Source: Planctomycetaceae bacterium
Lineage (GTDB): Bacteria > Planctomycetota > Planctomycetia > Pirellulales > UBA1268
Direction of reading: 5' to 3'
DNA length: 9,033 nucleotides
Assembly: GCA_018694455.1 (NCBI GenBank)
Contig: JABHNP010000167.1
Location: 1-9,033 of the forward strand
Shown here: positions 1 through 6,347 of the stretch, piece after piece
How the letters are laid out: the number at the start of each line of letters is the position of its first letter
Numbering within the stretch: position 1 is the first letter of the stretch
Translations under genes and position numbers: made by a program
Notes under the pieces: generated by a model
What the model was told of the DNA's origin: nothing
Seen by the model: the letters and a program-made list of their open reading frames with translations, nothing else
Databases searched by the model: none

Positions 1-54
1 CTCACAGCTGTGTATCACGGCCGAGTCAAATATCCGGATCAGAGGACAGCCTAG
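1..54 (+). CDS. C-terminal tail of a probable 7TM-HD (PgpH-type) phosphohydrolase, partial
   Basis: The frame starting at base 1 is open for 17 codons and ends at TAG (52-54), giving a tail that reads VYHGRVKYPDQRTA. A terminal YH-x-R-[IV]-KYP motif is what I recall from the C-terminus of membrane 7TM-HD phosphohydrolases (Bacillus YqfF / Listeria PgpH type), which degrade cyclic di-AMP where studied. In many bacteria, including planctomycetes, such a gene sits between phoH and ybeY, which fits the ybeY gene that begins in the last base of this stop codon. Only 17 residues are visible, so the domain itself cannot be checked. The assignment rests on the tail motif plus position. Confidence 0.5.
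   Translation, partial: LTAVYHGRVKYPDQRTA
41..46 (+). promoter_or_regulatory. Shine-Dalgarno for ybeY
   Basis: AGAGGA lies 7 bases before the GTG at 54. It is the main reason to prefer GTG 54 over the in-frame ATG at 78 or GTG at 123, neither of which has a comparable site at a good distance. It lies inside the last codons of the upstream gene, consistent with coupled translation. Confidence 0.6.
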
Positions 55-611
55 TGGCCTCCCAGAAACGATGTTCCATGACGCCTCTCGGAGCAGGAGA
101 ATGTTCCCTCATCAAGCAGAATGTGGTTATATGTAATCGTCAGCGAGCCACTGCAGTCTGTTCAAAGACACTCAAGCATCGTTTCATATCTGCAATAAAT
201 TCGCTAAAAATATCAGAAGCCGATATCAGCCTCGCAATTGTAAATGATAAAGAGATTGCCGAACTTCACGAAGCATGGCTGGGCATTCCTGGCCCAACAG
301 ACGTGCTCTCTTTCGATCTTTCTGGCCCTCAACGATCGCAACACACGCTCCATAAGAATTGCGATAGCATCCGCGGTGAAATCATTGCAAGTGCTGAGAC
401 CGCTTCTCGGGAGGCGCTCGTGTATCACTGGAGTCCAGACCATGAATTAACATACTACCTTCTTCATGGCCTTCTTCATCTCAAAGGATATAACGACCAC
501 ACGCCATCAGAGCGAATTTCGATGCGAAGAAAAGAACGGGCGTTGATGAGAGCAATTGGACTGCCAAGTCCACCGAGAAGGCGTCCTAAAACAACATCTG
601 CACAACGCTAA
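54..611 (+). CDS. ybeY: Endoribonuclease YbeY (rRNA maturation factor)
   Basis: YbeY is a zinc-dependent single-strand endoribonuclease used in 16S rRNA 3'-end maturation and ribosome quality control in the cytoplasm. The 185-residue product shows the family landmarks: an NRQ motif near the N-terminus (residues 28-30), TDVLSF (82-87), RGEIIAS (107-113) and the metal motif HGLLHLKGYNDH (138-149). The putative zinc ligands are H138, H142 and H149. The gap between the second and third histidines is six residues (five in the common HGxLHLxGYDH form). The GTG start overlaps the upstream TAG by one base and has a Shine-Dalgarno. It gives an extension of about 23 residues before the usual family start, so a GTG at 123 (starting VICNRQ) is an alternative. 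The basic Pro/Arg-rich tail (171-185) is poorly conserved in kind. A CBS/CorC gene follows, the same order as E. coli ybeY-ybeX. Confidence 0.93.
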   Translation: MASQKRCSMTPLGAGECSLIKQNVVICNRQRATAVCSKTLKHRFISAINSLKISEADISLAIVNDKEIAELHEAWLGIPGPTDVLSFDLSGPQRSQHTLHKNCDSIRGEIIASAETASREALVYHWSPDHELTYYLLHGLLHLKGYNDHTPSERISMRRKERALMRAIGLPSPPRRRPKTTSAQR

Positions 612-639
612 CCCATTTTATTGTACTTAAATCATTCTT

Positions 640-1893
640 ATGCCAACTGCAATCTTTTTATTAGCCATCGCAAGCCTAGCCGCGTTACAGTCCCGTGCAA
701 TCCGAGGGGCAAAGCGACATCAACTTCAAGAGATATGCCGCCAAAAAGGTCTGCCCGATGTCTATGAAGAACTCGTACGAGCCAGTGAAGGAATTGCTTT
801 TTTTGCTGCGACGGTGGTGGTTCTTGCAGGAGTAGCTTCGACTTTTTTCGTATCTAAGATACTTACCACTACTTTAGCTGCCGGACTTTGGGCCGGTCTT
901 TGTTGGGTTGTGCTCGTCATAATACCAATGACCCTAACGAAATTTGCTGGAGTTTGGATTGTTGTGACAACATGGTGGTTATGGCGTCCGCTCATCCGGC
1001 TTATCGCACCGGTTGCCAAATCGATTATGAAATGCGTAGAAGCCGTACAGTGGTTGCTATATCAAAGCAAGAATCAGGCTACTGCTGACGAGTCACAGGA
1101 TGAAATCCGACTGGCAATGGATGAAGCTCACCGCGAAGGACATCTTGATGAAGAGGCACGAGAGATGATTGAGGGCGTCATGGAACTCGAAGATGCTCAA
1201 GTATCAGAAATCATGACGCCTCGGACGCAAGTGATTGGTATCTCTTTAAGCTCCGCATGGAAAGAAGCGGTTGAGGCTGCTGTAGAAAGTGGATATTCCA
1301 GACTTCCAGTCTGGAAGTCTTCACCAGACGATATTGTTGGAGTTCTTCATTTACGTGAAATTTTATCCGAACTCGCTCGGCACCAATACGCTGCAGATGA
1401 GAGTGAACACAAAACTCCTAATATTAGCGATCTTCTTCGGCCGCCCTATTTCATTCCAGAAACTATGAGTGTTCAGTCACTTCTTCGTGACTTGCAACAT
1501 GGCAAATCACATATGGCAATTGTGACAGATGAATTTGGTGGGGTTTGTGGCATCGTGACAATTGAAGACGCTCTGGAAGAAATTGTTGGGGAAATTACCG
1601 ACGAACACGATGAAACACTTACTGATGGGATTCTTGTACAATCAAAAGACATGTGTGAGACAGTAGCTACAGTTCCCATTGATGACTTAAATCAGCGAAT
1701 GCATTTTGTGTTGCCTGAGGAAGCTGATTATGACACCATCGGAGGCTTCGCATTTCATCTCTTCGGACGAATACCTTTAGTGGGCGAAACCATTACCTCT
1801 GATGGTGTGTCTCTCGAAATATTGGCGAGCTCAAGACGTCAAATCGATAGGCTGCGTGTCTCAAGATTACCCCAAACACCTGACTCGCCATGA
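640..1893 (+). CDS. CBS-pair / CorC-HlyC domain membrane protein (hemolysin-like, YbeX/CNNM family)
   Basis: This 417-residue inner-membrane protein belongs to the CNNM/CorC/HlyC family. Members are linked to magnesium (or cobalt) efflux, and the E. coli relative YbeX is linked to ribosome metabolism. The N-terminal part has hydrophobic segments at about 3-16, 52-72, 80-100 and 103-125, a divergent DUF21-like transmembrane domain. Next comes an acidic linker (DEAHREGHLDEEAREMIEGV, 161-180), then a CBS pair beginning at MTPRTQV (192-198) and SGYSRLPV (217-224). The second CBS carries HMAIVTDEFGGVCGIVT (291-307) and the IEDALEEIVGEI signature. The C-terminal CorC_HlyC domain (about 340-408) contains DYDTIGGF. 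The ATG lies 28 bases after ybeY with no clear Shine-Dalgarno, the only real gap in this gene train. The stop overlaps recO by ATGA. The 'hemolysin' label is historical and should not be read as a toxin. The ion transported cannot be told from sequence. Confidence 0.9.
   Translation: MPTAIFLLAIASLAALQSRAIRGAKRHQLQEICRQKGLPDVYEELVRASEGIAFFAATVVVLAGVASTFFVSKILTTTLAAGLWAGLCWVVLVIIPMTLTKFAGVWIVVTTWWLWRPLIRLIAPVAKSIMKCVEAVQWLLYQSKNQATADESQDEIRLAMDEAHREGHLDEEAREMIEGVMELEDAQVSEIMTPRTQVIGISLSSAWKEAVEAAVESGYSRLPVWKSSPDDIVGVLHLREILSELARHQYAADESEHKTPNISDLLRPPYFIPETMSVQSLLRDLQHGKSHMAIVTDEFGGVCGIVTIEDALEEIVGEITDEHDETLTDGILVQSKDMCETVATVPIDDLNQRMHFVLPEEADYDTIGGFAFHLFGRIPLVGETITSDGVSLEILASSRRQIDRLRVSRLPQTPDSP
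1296..1320. repeat. Two overlapping, mutually exclusive 9-bp inverted repeats inside the CBS/CorC gene
   Basis: TTCCAGACT (1296-1304) pairs perfectly with AGTCTGGAA (1308-1316) around a 3-base loop. AGACTTCCA (1300-1308) pairs perfectly with TGGAAGTCT (1312-1320), again with a 3-base loop. The arms share bases, so only one hairpin can form at a time. The block encodes residues SRLPVWKS of the first CBS motif. No U-tract follows, so it is not a canonical terminator. Confidence 0.75.
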
Positions 1894-2699
1894 GTGCCGA
1901 AAAGGCTCAGGCTCTCGTCCTGCGGGCCCGACCATTTGGTGAAACCAGTGCAATCATCACGCTGTTAACACGGGAGGGCGGTAAAGTACGGGGGTTGGCA
2001 AAGGGAGCGTGGCGACCGAAAAGTAAATTTGACGCCGCCCTTGACCTCCTTTCTATCTGTCAGGTACTCGTTCTACATCGTCAATCTGGCAATCTTGATC
2101 TTTTTATCGAGGCCTTCCTTGAACACCGATTCCGCGTCGGGCCACATGAAGCATCATTTGCAGCTGGACTCTATATAGCCGAACTCCTGGATTCAGTTAC
2201 TGTTGATGCCGACCCACAACCTCAGCTCTTTGATCTCGCCACACAAGCGATCCGACTCCTCTCTGCACCGAGACCTGGGCAGAGCCATAGTCAGCGGTCC
2301 ATACAGACTCCCAGCTTTGTTGCAGCCCTTGTTATCCACACAGAACTGGGTGTCCTTCATCAACTGGGACAGCTCCCATCACTTCACCGATGTGCAGAAT
2401 GCCAAAAGCCACTGGACGGACAAAGGATATCGTTTGGCATGCTCGCCGGGGGAGGTCTCTGCTCACACTGTCGAAGAGGAAAGCGATCGGTTGTATCCGT
2501 CTCAGACAAAGCAATTGCTTCCTTACGGCGACTTGCTGATTCATTCGACAAAAATGTTTTGGAATCTCCTTCGGAAGCTCCACTCGGAGAGATTCGCGCA
2601 ATTATGAATACATTGTTCGCCAATATTCTCGGATATCGTCTGAAAACCAGCCATTGGCTTGCGACAAGCTTGACCTCGTTACGCGAGAAACAACGATGA
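1890..2699 (+). CDS. recO: DNA repair protein RecO
   Basis: RecO is a recombination mediator that with RecR (and RecF) helps load RecA onto SSB-coated single-stranded DNA and can anneal strands in gap repair. The 269-residue length is normal. An N-terminal OB-fold is visible at about 1-80, with the typical opening ALVLRARPFGETSAIITLLTREGG (positions 8-31, key RPFGE at 14-18) and GLAKGAWRPKS (35-45). The helical C-terminal half holds a four-cysteine zinc site: C168-AE-C171 and C191-SH-C194. The ATG is inside an ATGA overlap with the CBS/CorC stop, and its own TGA overlaps the next gene in the same way, implying translational coupling. Housekeeping repair gene; nothing truncated. Confidence 0.93.
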   Translation: MSAEKAQALVLRARPFGETSAIITLLTREGGKVRGLAKGAWRPKSKFDAALDLLSICQVLVLHRQSGNLDLFIEAFLEHRFRVGPHEASFAAGLYIAELLDSVTVDADPQPQLFDLATQAIRLLSAPRPGQSHSQRSIQTPSFVAALVIHTELGVLHQLGQLPSLHRCAECQKPLDGQRISFGMLAGGGLCSHCRRGKRSVVSVSDKAIASLRRLADSFDKNVLESPSEAPLGEIRAIMNTLFANILGYRLKTSHWLATSLTSLREKQR

Positions 2700-3979
2700 A
2701 ACGCACACTCAACATAAGGATATGGTCAATGTTTTTCACAATGACCACGGTGTCCCTTGTTACGCTCCTTTCAAGTGGATGCGCAACACTCACGAAGCCC
2801 ACATGGCCATGGAGTGATATTGATGCAGGTCAAGAAGAGAGCCTTGATGGTGAATCATCCTCTGTGATTTCATCAGAATTTACACCCAGTAATGAAGACT
2901 TCGGCTGGAATGCTTTGAAGGGCGACAACATAAAACGGCGATTTAAGAAGATTGTTGGTCGTGGGCCAGACGAATCTGTAGCGAAAGACGCTCTCACTGA
3001 GGGAGATGATCTGTTTGTTCAGAAAGATTACAAGGCTGCTCTCAAACAGTACCGTCGAGTTATCGACCGTTGGCCAGATTCTGCTATTGAAGAAGATGCC
3101 ATGTGGCAAGTCGGGGAATGTCTTTTTTTTACCGATCAATACCCAAAGGCTGAAGATCAATACGATGCTCTAGTTAAAAAATATCCAAACACAAGATATC
3201 TTGACCGTATAGCGAAACGGCAGTTCGTTATTGCACAGTATTGGTTGGCGCTTGATGAAAAAGGCCATATACCGCTCCTCATACCAAATCTAATTAATCG
3301 AAGTCGGCCTCTGTTTGACACTCGAGGGCGAGCTCTCAAAGCGTACGAACACGTCCGCCTAAATGACCCACGTGGCTCGCTTGCAGACGATAGTTTGATG
3401 GCACAAGCCAACGCACATTTCTTGGAGACTGAATGGCTTGATGCTGATTACTACTATTCAGTCTTACGCACAGAGTACCCCGACAGTGATTTTCTTATGC
3501 CCGCTCATTTGTTTGCCCTTCAAGCCAAGCTTCGAGCATATCAAGGCCCCGCATACGAGGGTGGAATGCTTGATGAGGCCGAAATTCTAGCTGACCAAAT
3601 TCTTGTTCAATTCCCAGATCAGCTAAAAAGTGATGAAGAAGAACGAGTCATTCGCACACGTGCTGAAATCGCAGCACAACAGGCGTTACGTCACTGGAAG
3701 AGGGCAGAATTTTATGCAAAAGGAAAACACTACTCATCTGCTCGTATCTACTACGCGCTTATCGCCGAAGACTACCCAAAAACAATGCTTGCCCAGCGTG
3801 CTCGAACGCAGCTGAATGGTATCGAGGGACTTAAGGATTTCAACGATAATCCATTCCCTACGCTTACAGCTTTTCTCAATCCAGATTCACTAAAAGAGGC
3901 TGAACTCGACGCCATGGCAGAAGCTGATGCCCTGATTGCAAGCGGGGACAGCACTGGTGAAAACCAGCCACTCAGATGA
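2696..3979 (+). CDS. bamD: BamD-like (YfiO) TPR outer-membrane assembly lipoprotein
   Basis: Predicted lipoprotein of 427 residues with tetratricopeptide repeats, resembling BamD, the lipoprotein of the BAM complex that folds beta-barrel proteins into the outer membrane. A basic start (MKRTLNIR) and a hydrophobic stretch (11-27) lead to a lipobox-like LLSSGC with C29 as the lipidated residue. Linker 30-90 is acidic and low in structure. TPR-like repeats follow: GDDLFVQKDYKAALKQYRRVIDRWP (103-127), the unit ending DALVKKYPNT (157-166), and the unit ending VLRTEYPDSD (256-265). The C-terminal YSSARIYYALIAEDYPKT (346-363) is the typical YfiO end pattern. It is much longer than E. coli BamD (about 245), with extra helical repeats at about 190-330. 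The ATG at 2696 sits in an ATGA overlap with recO and gives a clean signal peptide; a TTG at 2654 in the same frame would not. The gene overlaps the LptE-like gene by ATGA. It could instead be a generic planctomycete TPR lipoprotein. Confidence 0.82.
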   Translation: MKRTLNIRIWSMFFTMTTVSLVTLLSSGCATLTKPTWPWSDIDAGQEESLDGESSSVISSEFTPSNEDFGWNALKGDNIKRRFKKIVGRGPDESVAKDALTEGDDLFVQKDYKAALKQYRRVIDRWPDSAIEEDAMWQVGECLFFTDQYPKAEDQYDALVKKYPNTRYLDRIAKRQFVIAQYWLALDEKGHIPLLIPNLINRSRPLFDTRGRALKAYEHVRLNDPRGSLADDSLMAQANAHFLETEWLDADYYYSVLRTEYPDSDFLMPAHLFALQAKLRAYQGPAYEGGMLDEAEILADQILVQFPDQLKSDEEERVIRTRAEIAAQQALRHWKRAEFYAKGKHYSSARIYYALIAEDYPKTMLAQRARTQLNGIEGLKDFNDNPFPTLTAFLNPDSLKEAELDAMAEADALIASGDSTGENQPLR

Positions 3980-4536
3980 GGCTCACAATGATCCCATCCA
4001 TGAACCGTCGAAGCGTCTTGTGTGGGCTTGCCTGCCTATTGTCAGGAGTCCTTGGATGCGCCACCTATCGGTTTGGAAATAGCACTCTCTATGCCACAAA
4101 TGTTCGTACGATCTATGTGCCACTATTTCAATGTGACAGCTTTCGTATGACACCAGCGCTCGACATTGGTGAGCGACTTACTGAAGCCGTCTGCAAAGAA
4201 ATAGAAAAGAGAACTCCGTTCAAGGTAGTCGATAGTTCCGGCGCTGATAGTATTTTGACTGGTCGTATTGTCGCAGATACGAAGCGGATGATGGTAGAGA
4301 GTCCAACAGATCAATCACGGATGGTTGAGATGAATTTGCAAGTACTTGTCACGTGGGCTGATCGAGGTGGAGCTGTTTTGGCTTCAGGTTCTATTCCGGT
4401 ACCCGCAGCAAGTGTTGATGTTGGCCAGGCTGCTGCACTGGTTCCTGAATATGGGCGATCGGTCGTAAGCACTCAGCAAGAAGGTATCGTCAAACTGTCA
4501 CAACAAATCGTTGGTTTAATGGAAGAACCGTGGTAA
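3976..4536 (+). CDS. lptE: LptE-like LPS-assembly lipoprotein
   Basis: Small predicted lipoprotein (186 residues) with the layout of LptE, the outer-membrane lipoprotein that plugs the LptD barrel and helps place LPS on the cell surface. The signal peptide (1-27) ends in GVLGC with C28 as lipidation site. It also contains an RR pair (11-12), so Tat export is conceivable. The mature part starts ATYRFG and shows VRTIYVPLF (43-51), ERLTEAVCKEIEKRTPFKVV (66-85) and AD-SILTGRI (90-98), the pattern seen in LptE/RlpB-like proteins: strand, 'LTEAVxxEIExRT' helix, then 'D..LxGxI' strand. It lies directly after the BamD-like gene with an ATGA overlap, supporting an envelope-assembly role. Nearer matches may be named only 'DUF/LptE-family'; in planctomycetes the exact transported lipid is not certain. 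An internal ATG at 4000 (MNRRS) is an alternative start. Confidence 0.78.
   Translation: MRLTMIPSMNRRSVLCGLACLLSGVLGCATYRFGNSTLYATNVRTIYVPLFQCDSFRMTPALDIGERLTEAVCKEIEKRTPFKVVDSSGADSILTGRIVADTKRMMVESPTDQSRMVEMNLQVLVTWADRGGAVLASGSIPVPAASVDVGQAAALVPEYGRSVVSTQQEGIVKLSQQIVGLMEEPW
4521..4526 (+). promoter_or_regulatory. Shine-Dalgarno for folP
   Basis: GGAAGA lies 9 bases before ATG 4536 and only 3 bases before the in-frame GTG at 4530. It therefore supports ATG 4536, which also forms a TAATG overlap with the preceding stop codon. Confidence 0.5.
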
Positions 4537-5426
4537 TGAAGCCACATATTGAAGATCTTGCTGGGTGGCGACTACGCACAGGCACTGTGCCTCTTCCGAA
4601 ATCAGGTGGCCTTCCGCTGTTAATGGGCATTGTCAATGTCACGCCCGACAGCTTTTCCGACGGCGGTCGATATGACCACATTGAAGCGGCAGTTTCGCAT
4701 GGGCTTTCACTCATTAACGCTGGTGCTGACATTCTTGATATTGGCGGGGAAAGCACTCGGCCTTTCTCTGAACCCGTTGATTCAGAGGAGGAGTGGCGTC
4801 GAGTCGGTGAAGTTGTACGAATCCTTTCGCACGACTCGAATTGTCCAATATCAATTGATACGTCAAAAGCCTCTGTTGCAGAAAATGCAATTTCTAACGG
4901 TGCTGAGATAATCAATGACGTCACAGGACTCCAAGGCGACCCTGCGATGATCAAAATTGCCACTGAGACGGGTGCTGGAATTTGCGCCATGCACATGCAA
5001 GGCACACCAGAGACCATGCAGTTAGAACCAGAATACGAAAACGTAGTAGAAGAAATTTATTCGTATCTTGAAAACCGAAGAAGTGAATTGGTCACCGCGG
5101 GGGTCTGCCCTCAATCTATCTGCCTTGATCCTGGTATCGGCTTTGGGAAAACTCACAGCCACAATATTGAACTCATGCAAAAGGCCTCAAGGTTTCTTGA
5201 TCTTGGGTGCCCTATTCTGATTGGACATTCCCGCAAAGGGTTTCTTGGGAAATTAGTAAAGCACACGCTCAATAGAGACGGGTCAATCCACGAACGTGAC
5301 ATCGCAACAGCTGCTGCAGCCTGCAGCCTTGCTGACCAGGGCATACAGATACTACGAGTCCATGATGTCGCAACAGTTCGACTTGCTCTCACTACCTATA
5401 CGTCCAACAAGCAAAAAGTATCGTAG
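4536..5426 (+). CDS. folP: Dihydropteroate synthase (FolP)
   Basis: FolP condenses p-aminobenzoate with 6-hydroxymethyl-7,8-dihydropterin pyrophosphate to make dihydropteroate in cytoplasmic folate synthesis; it is the sulfonamide target. The 296-residue TIM barrel has every signature: GIVNVTPDSFSDGG (31-44), GADILDIGGESTRP (63-76), PISIDTSKA (104-112), IINDVTGL (125-132), MHMQGTP (152-158), LDPGIGFGK (197-205), ILIGHSRKGF (227-236) and LRVHDV (273-278). Residues matching the E. coli active site (D96, N115, D185, K221, R255, H257) are D108, N127, D198, K234, R274 and H276. In the pABA/sulfonamide loop the usual glycine after STRP is phenylalanine (F77). The ATG at 4536 overlaps the lptE stop (TAATG). 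The gene ends the plus-strand train; no terminator follows, and its stop touches that of the opposing gene. Confidence 0.95.
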   Translation: MKPHIEDLAGWRLRTGTVPLPKSGGLPLLMGIVNVTPDSFSDGGRYDHIEAAVSHGLSLINAGADILDIGGESTRPFSEPVDSEEEWRRVGEVVRILSHDSNCPISIDTSKASVAENAISNGAEIINDVTGLQGDPAMIKIATETGAGICAMHMQGTPETMQLEPEYENVVEEIYSYLENRRSELVTAGVCPQSICLDPGIGFGKTHSHNIELMQKASRFLDLGCPILIGHSRKGFLGKLVKHTLNRDGSIHERDIATAAAACSLADQGIQILRVHDVATVRLALTTYTSNKQKVS

Positions 5427-6245
5427 TTATAAAACCATTGCCTTACGAGCAATTTCAACACACTGCCGAATATCATCTAGTGGATTCTCTGGATTCTTTT
5501 CATATTCAAGAGAGAGCGCTCCGTCTTCTGGAAAACCAACTTGATCGAGTGCAACAAAGACAGCCGGTACATCGAGATGGCCTTTCCCAAGAATGACGCC
5601 CTCCGACTTTTTTTGCATTTCAGCAAAGTCTTTAAGATGTATTCCGTACAACCTGCCTTTTAAGAGCCGAATGACTTCTACTGGCCGTTCGGCTGATCGG
5701 ATGTAGTGCCCAAGATCTGCACATGCCCCAATGCGTGAATCCCGATTTTCAATCGCTCGTAAAACATCAATAATTTTATTATACCGATGCCCAGGACCGT
5801 GATTGTGGATAGCTATACGGATATCAAATTCTTTTACCAACTCCTCAAGATTATCAAATGATTCGGGTGCTGGATCTGCTGTGAGTGTTTTTATCCCTGC
5901 CTGCTTCGCAAAGGTAAAGACCTTCCTATTGGCCTCATTATCTGCAGTAAACCTATTGACCCCATGAGCAGAAATCAGAAGACCATGATCTTTGACCTTT
6001 TGAAGTACTGCGTTAATTTCTGAGGAACTACCCGTAACTGGAAACATCTTTGGGTAGAACTCAATAGCATCAAATCCCAATTCTTTTGTATGGCGAAGCG
6101 CGTCGTCGAGCGAATACTTTCTTAAGGAAAAGGCTTGAATACCAAGAGTGAATTTTGTTTTTAGCAATGCAGCACGAGCAAGAGGAACGCCAGCGACACC
6201 GGCAACGGCTGATGCAACAAATGCCCGACGACTTTGAGTACACAT
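5427..6245 (-). CDS. Tat-exported TIM-barrel protein, sugar phosphate isomerase/epimerase superfamily
   Basis: Member of the xylose-isomerase-like / AP endonuclease 2 TIM-barrel superfamily. Planctomycetes carry many such genes for sugar isomerisation or epimerisation, and the exact substrate cannot be told. With start ATG 6245 the product is 272 residues and opens with a twin-arginine signal, SRRAFVASA (5-13), followed by an Ala/Val-rich core and an ALARA-type end (PLARA, 21-25), so it is probably exported folded to the periplasm. Likely metal ligands on barrel strands are E62 (IEFYP), H147 and H149 (IHNHG), D177 and H180 (CADLGHY), H203 (GIHLKD) and E247 (LEYE). A Shine-Dalgarno 7 bases upstream fixes this start; the frame stays open 108 bases further to ATG 6353, but that would bury the Tat motif at residue 42. 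The gene is transcribed toward folP, their stop codons touching. Confidence 0.85.
   Translation of the reverse strand: MCTQSRRAFVASAVAGVAGVPLARAALLKTKFTLGIQAFSLRKYSLDDALRHTKELGFDAIEFYPKMFPVTGSSSEINAVLQKVKDHGLLISAHGVNRFTADNEANRKVFTFAKQAGIKTLTADPAPESFDNLEELVKEFDIRIAIHNHGPGHRYNKIIDVLRAIENRDSRIGACADLGHYIRSAERPVEVIRLLKGRLYGIHLKDFAEMQKKSEGVILGKGHLDVPAVFVALDQVGFPEDGALSLEYEKNPENPLDDIRQCVEIARKAMVL
5437..5453 (-). terminator. Weak candidate terminator hairpin at the end of the isomerase-like gene
   Basis: On the minus strand ATTGC-TCGTAAG-GCAAT forms a 5-bp stem with a 7-base loop, and GG then TTTT follow 3' of it. It lies within the last codons of the gene because there is no spacer before the opposing folP. 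The stem is short and AT-rich, so this is a weak call. Confidence 0.2.
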
Positions 6246-6252
6246 AGACAAA

Positions 6253-6258
6253 TCCCTC
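6253..6258 (-). promoter_or_regulatory. Shine-Dalgarno for the Tat TIM-barrel gene
   Basis: On the minus strand GAGGGA sits 7 bases before ATG 6245. Together with the Tat motif directly after it, this decides the start in favour of 6245 over the longer frame. Confidence 0.7.
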
Positions 6259-6333
6259 GTTACAGTATGAATTCGAAGTACACTGGGTTTTCCCAACAAG
6301 TGCTGACCGAGACCCTTGATTGAGATAGCATAC

Positions 6334-6347
6334 AGTCTTAGAAGACT
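6334..6347. promoter_or_regulatory. Candidate operator palindrome upstream of proA
   Basis: AGTCTT (6334-6339) and AAGACT (6342-6347) are perfect inverted copies around AG. The site lies 48 bases before the proA ATG and 88 bases upstream of the opposing gene's ATG. A related stretch TTAGACTTT recurs at 6374-6382, just before proA. It could be a regulator-binding site; no regulator is encoded nearby. Confidence 0.3.

Noticed and set aside
2332..2623. Open frames on the minus strand across recO (up to 89 codons)
   Set aside because: They lie wholly opposite a well-supported gene, have no recognisable motif, and two overlap each other in different frames.
2654..2695. TTG start at 2654 extending the BamD-like frame upstream
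   Set aside because: It would put 14 extra residues before a clean lipoprotein signal peptide and overlap recO by 46 bases. ATG 2696 gives an ATGA junction like its neighbours.
5313..5327. GCTGCAG-C-CTGCAGC near-palindrome in folP
   Set aside because: It falls in an alanine-rich conserved helix (TAAAACSLAD) where GCT/GCA codons produce such symmetry by chance.
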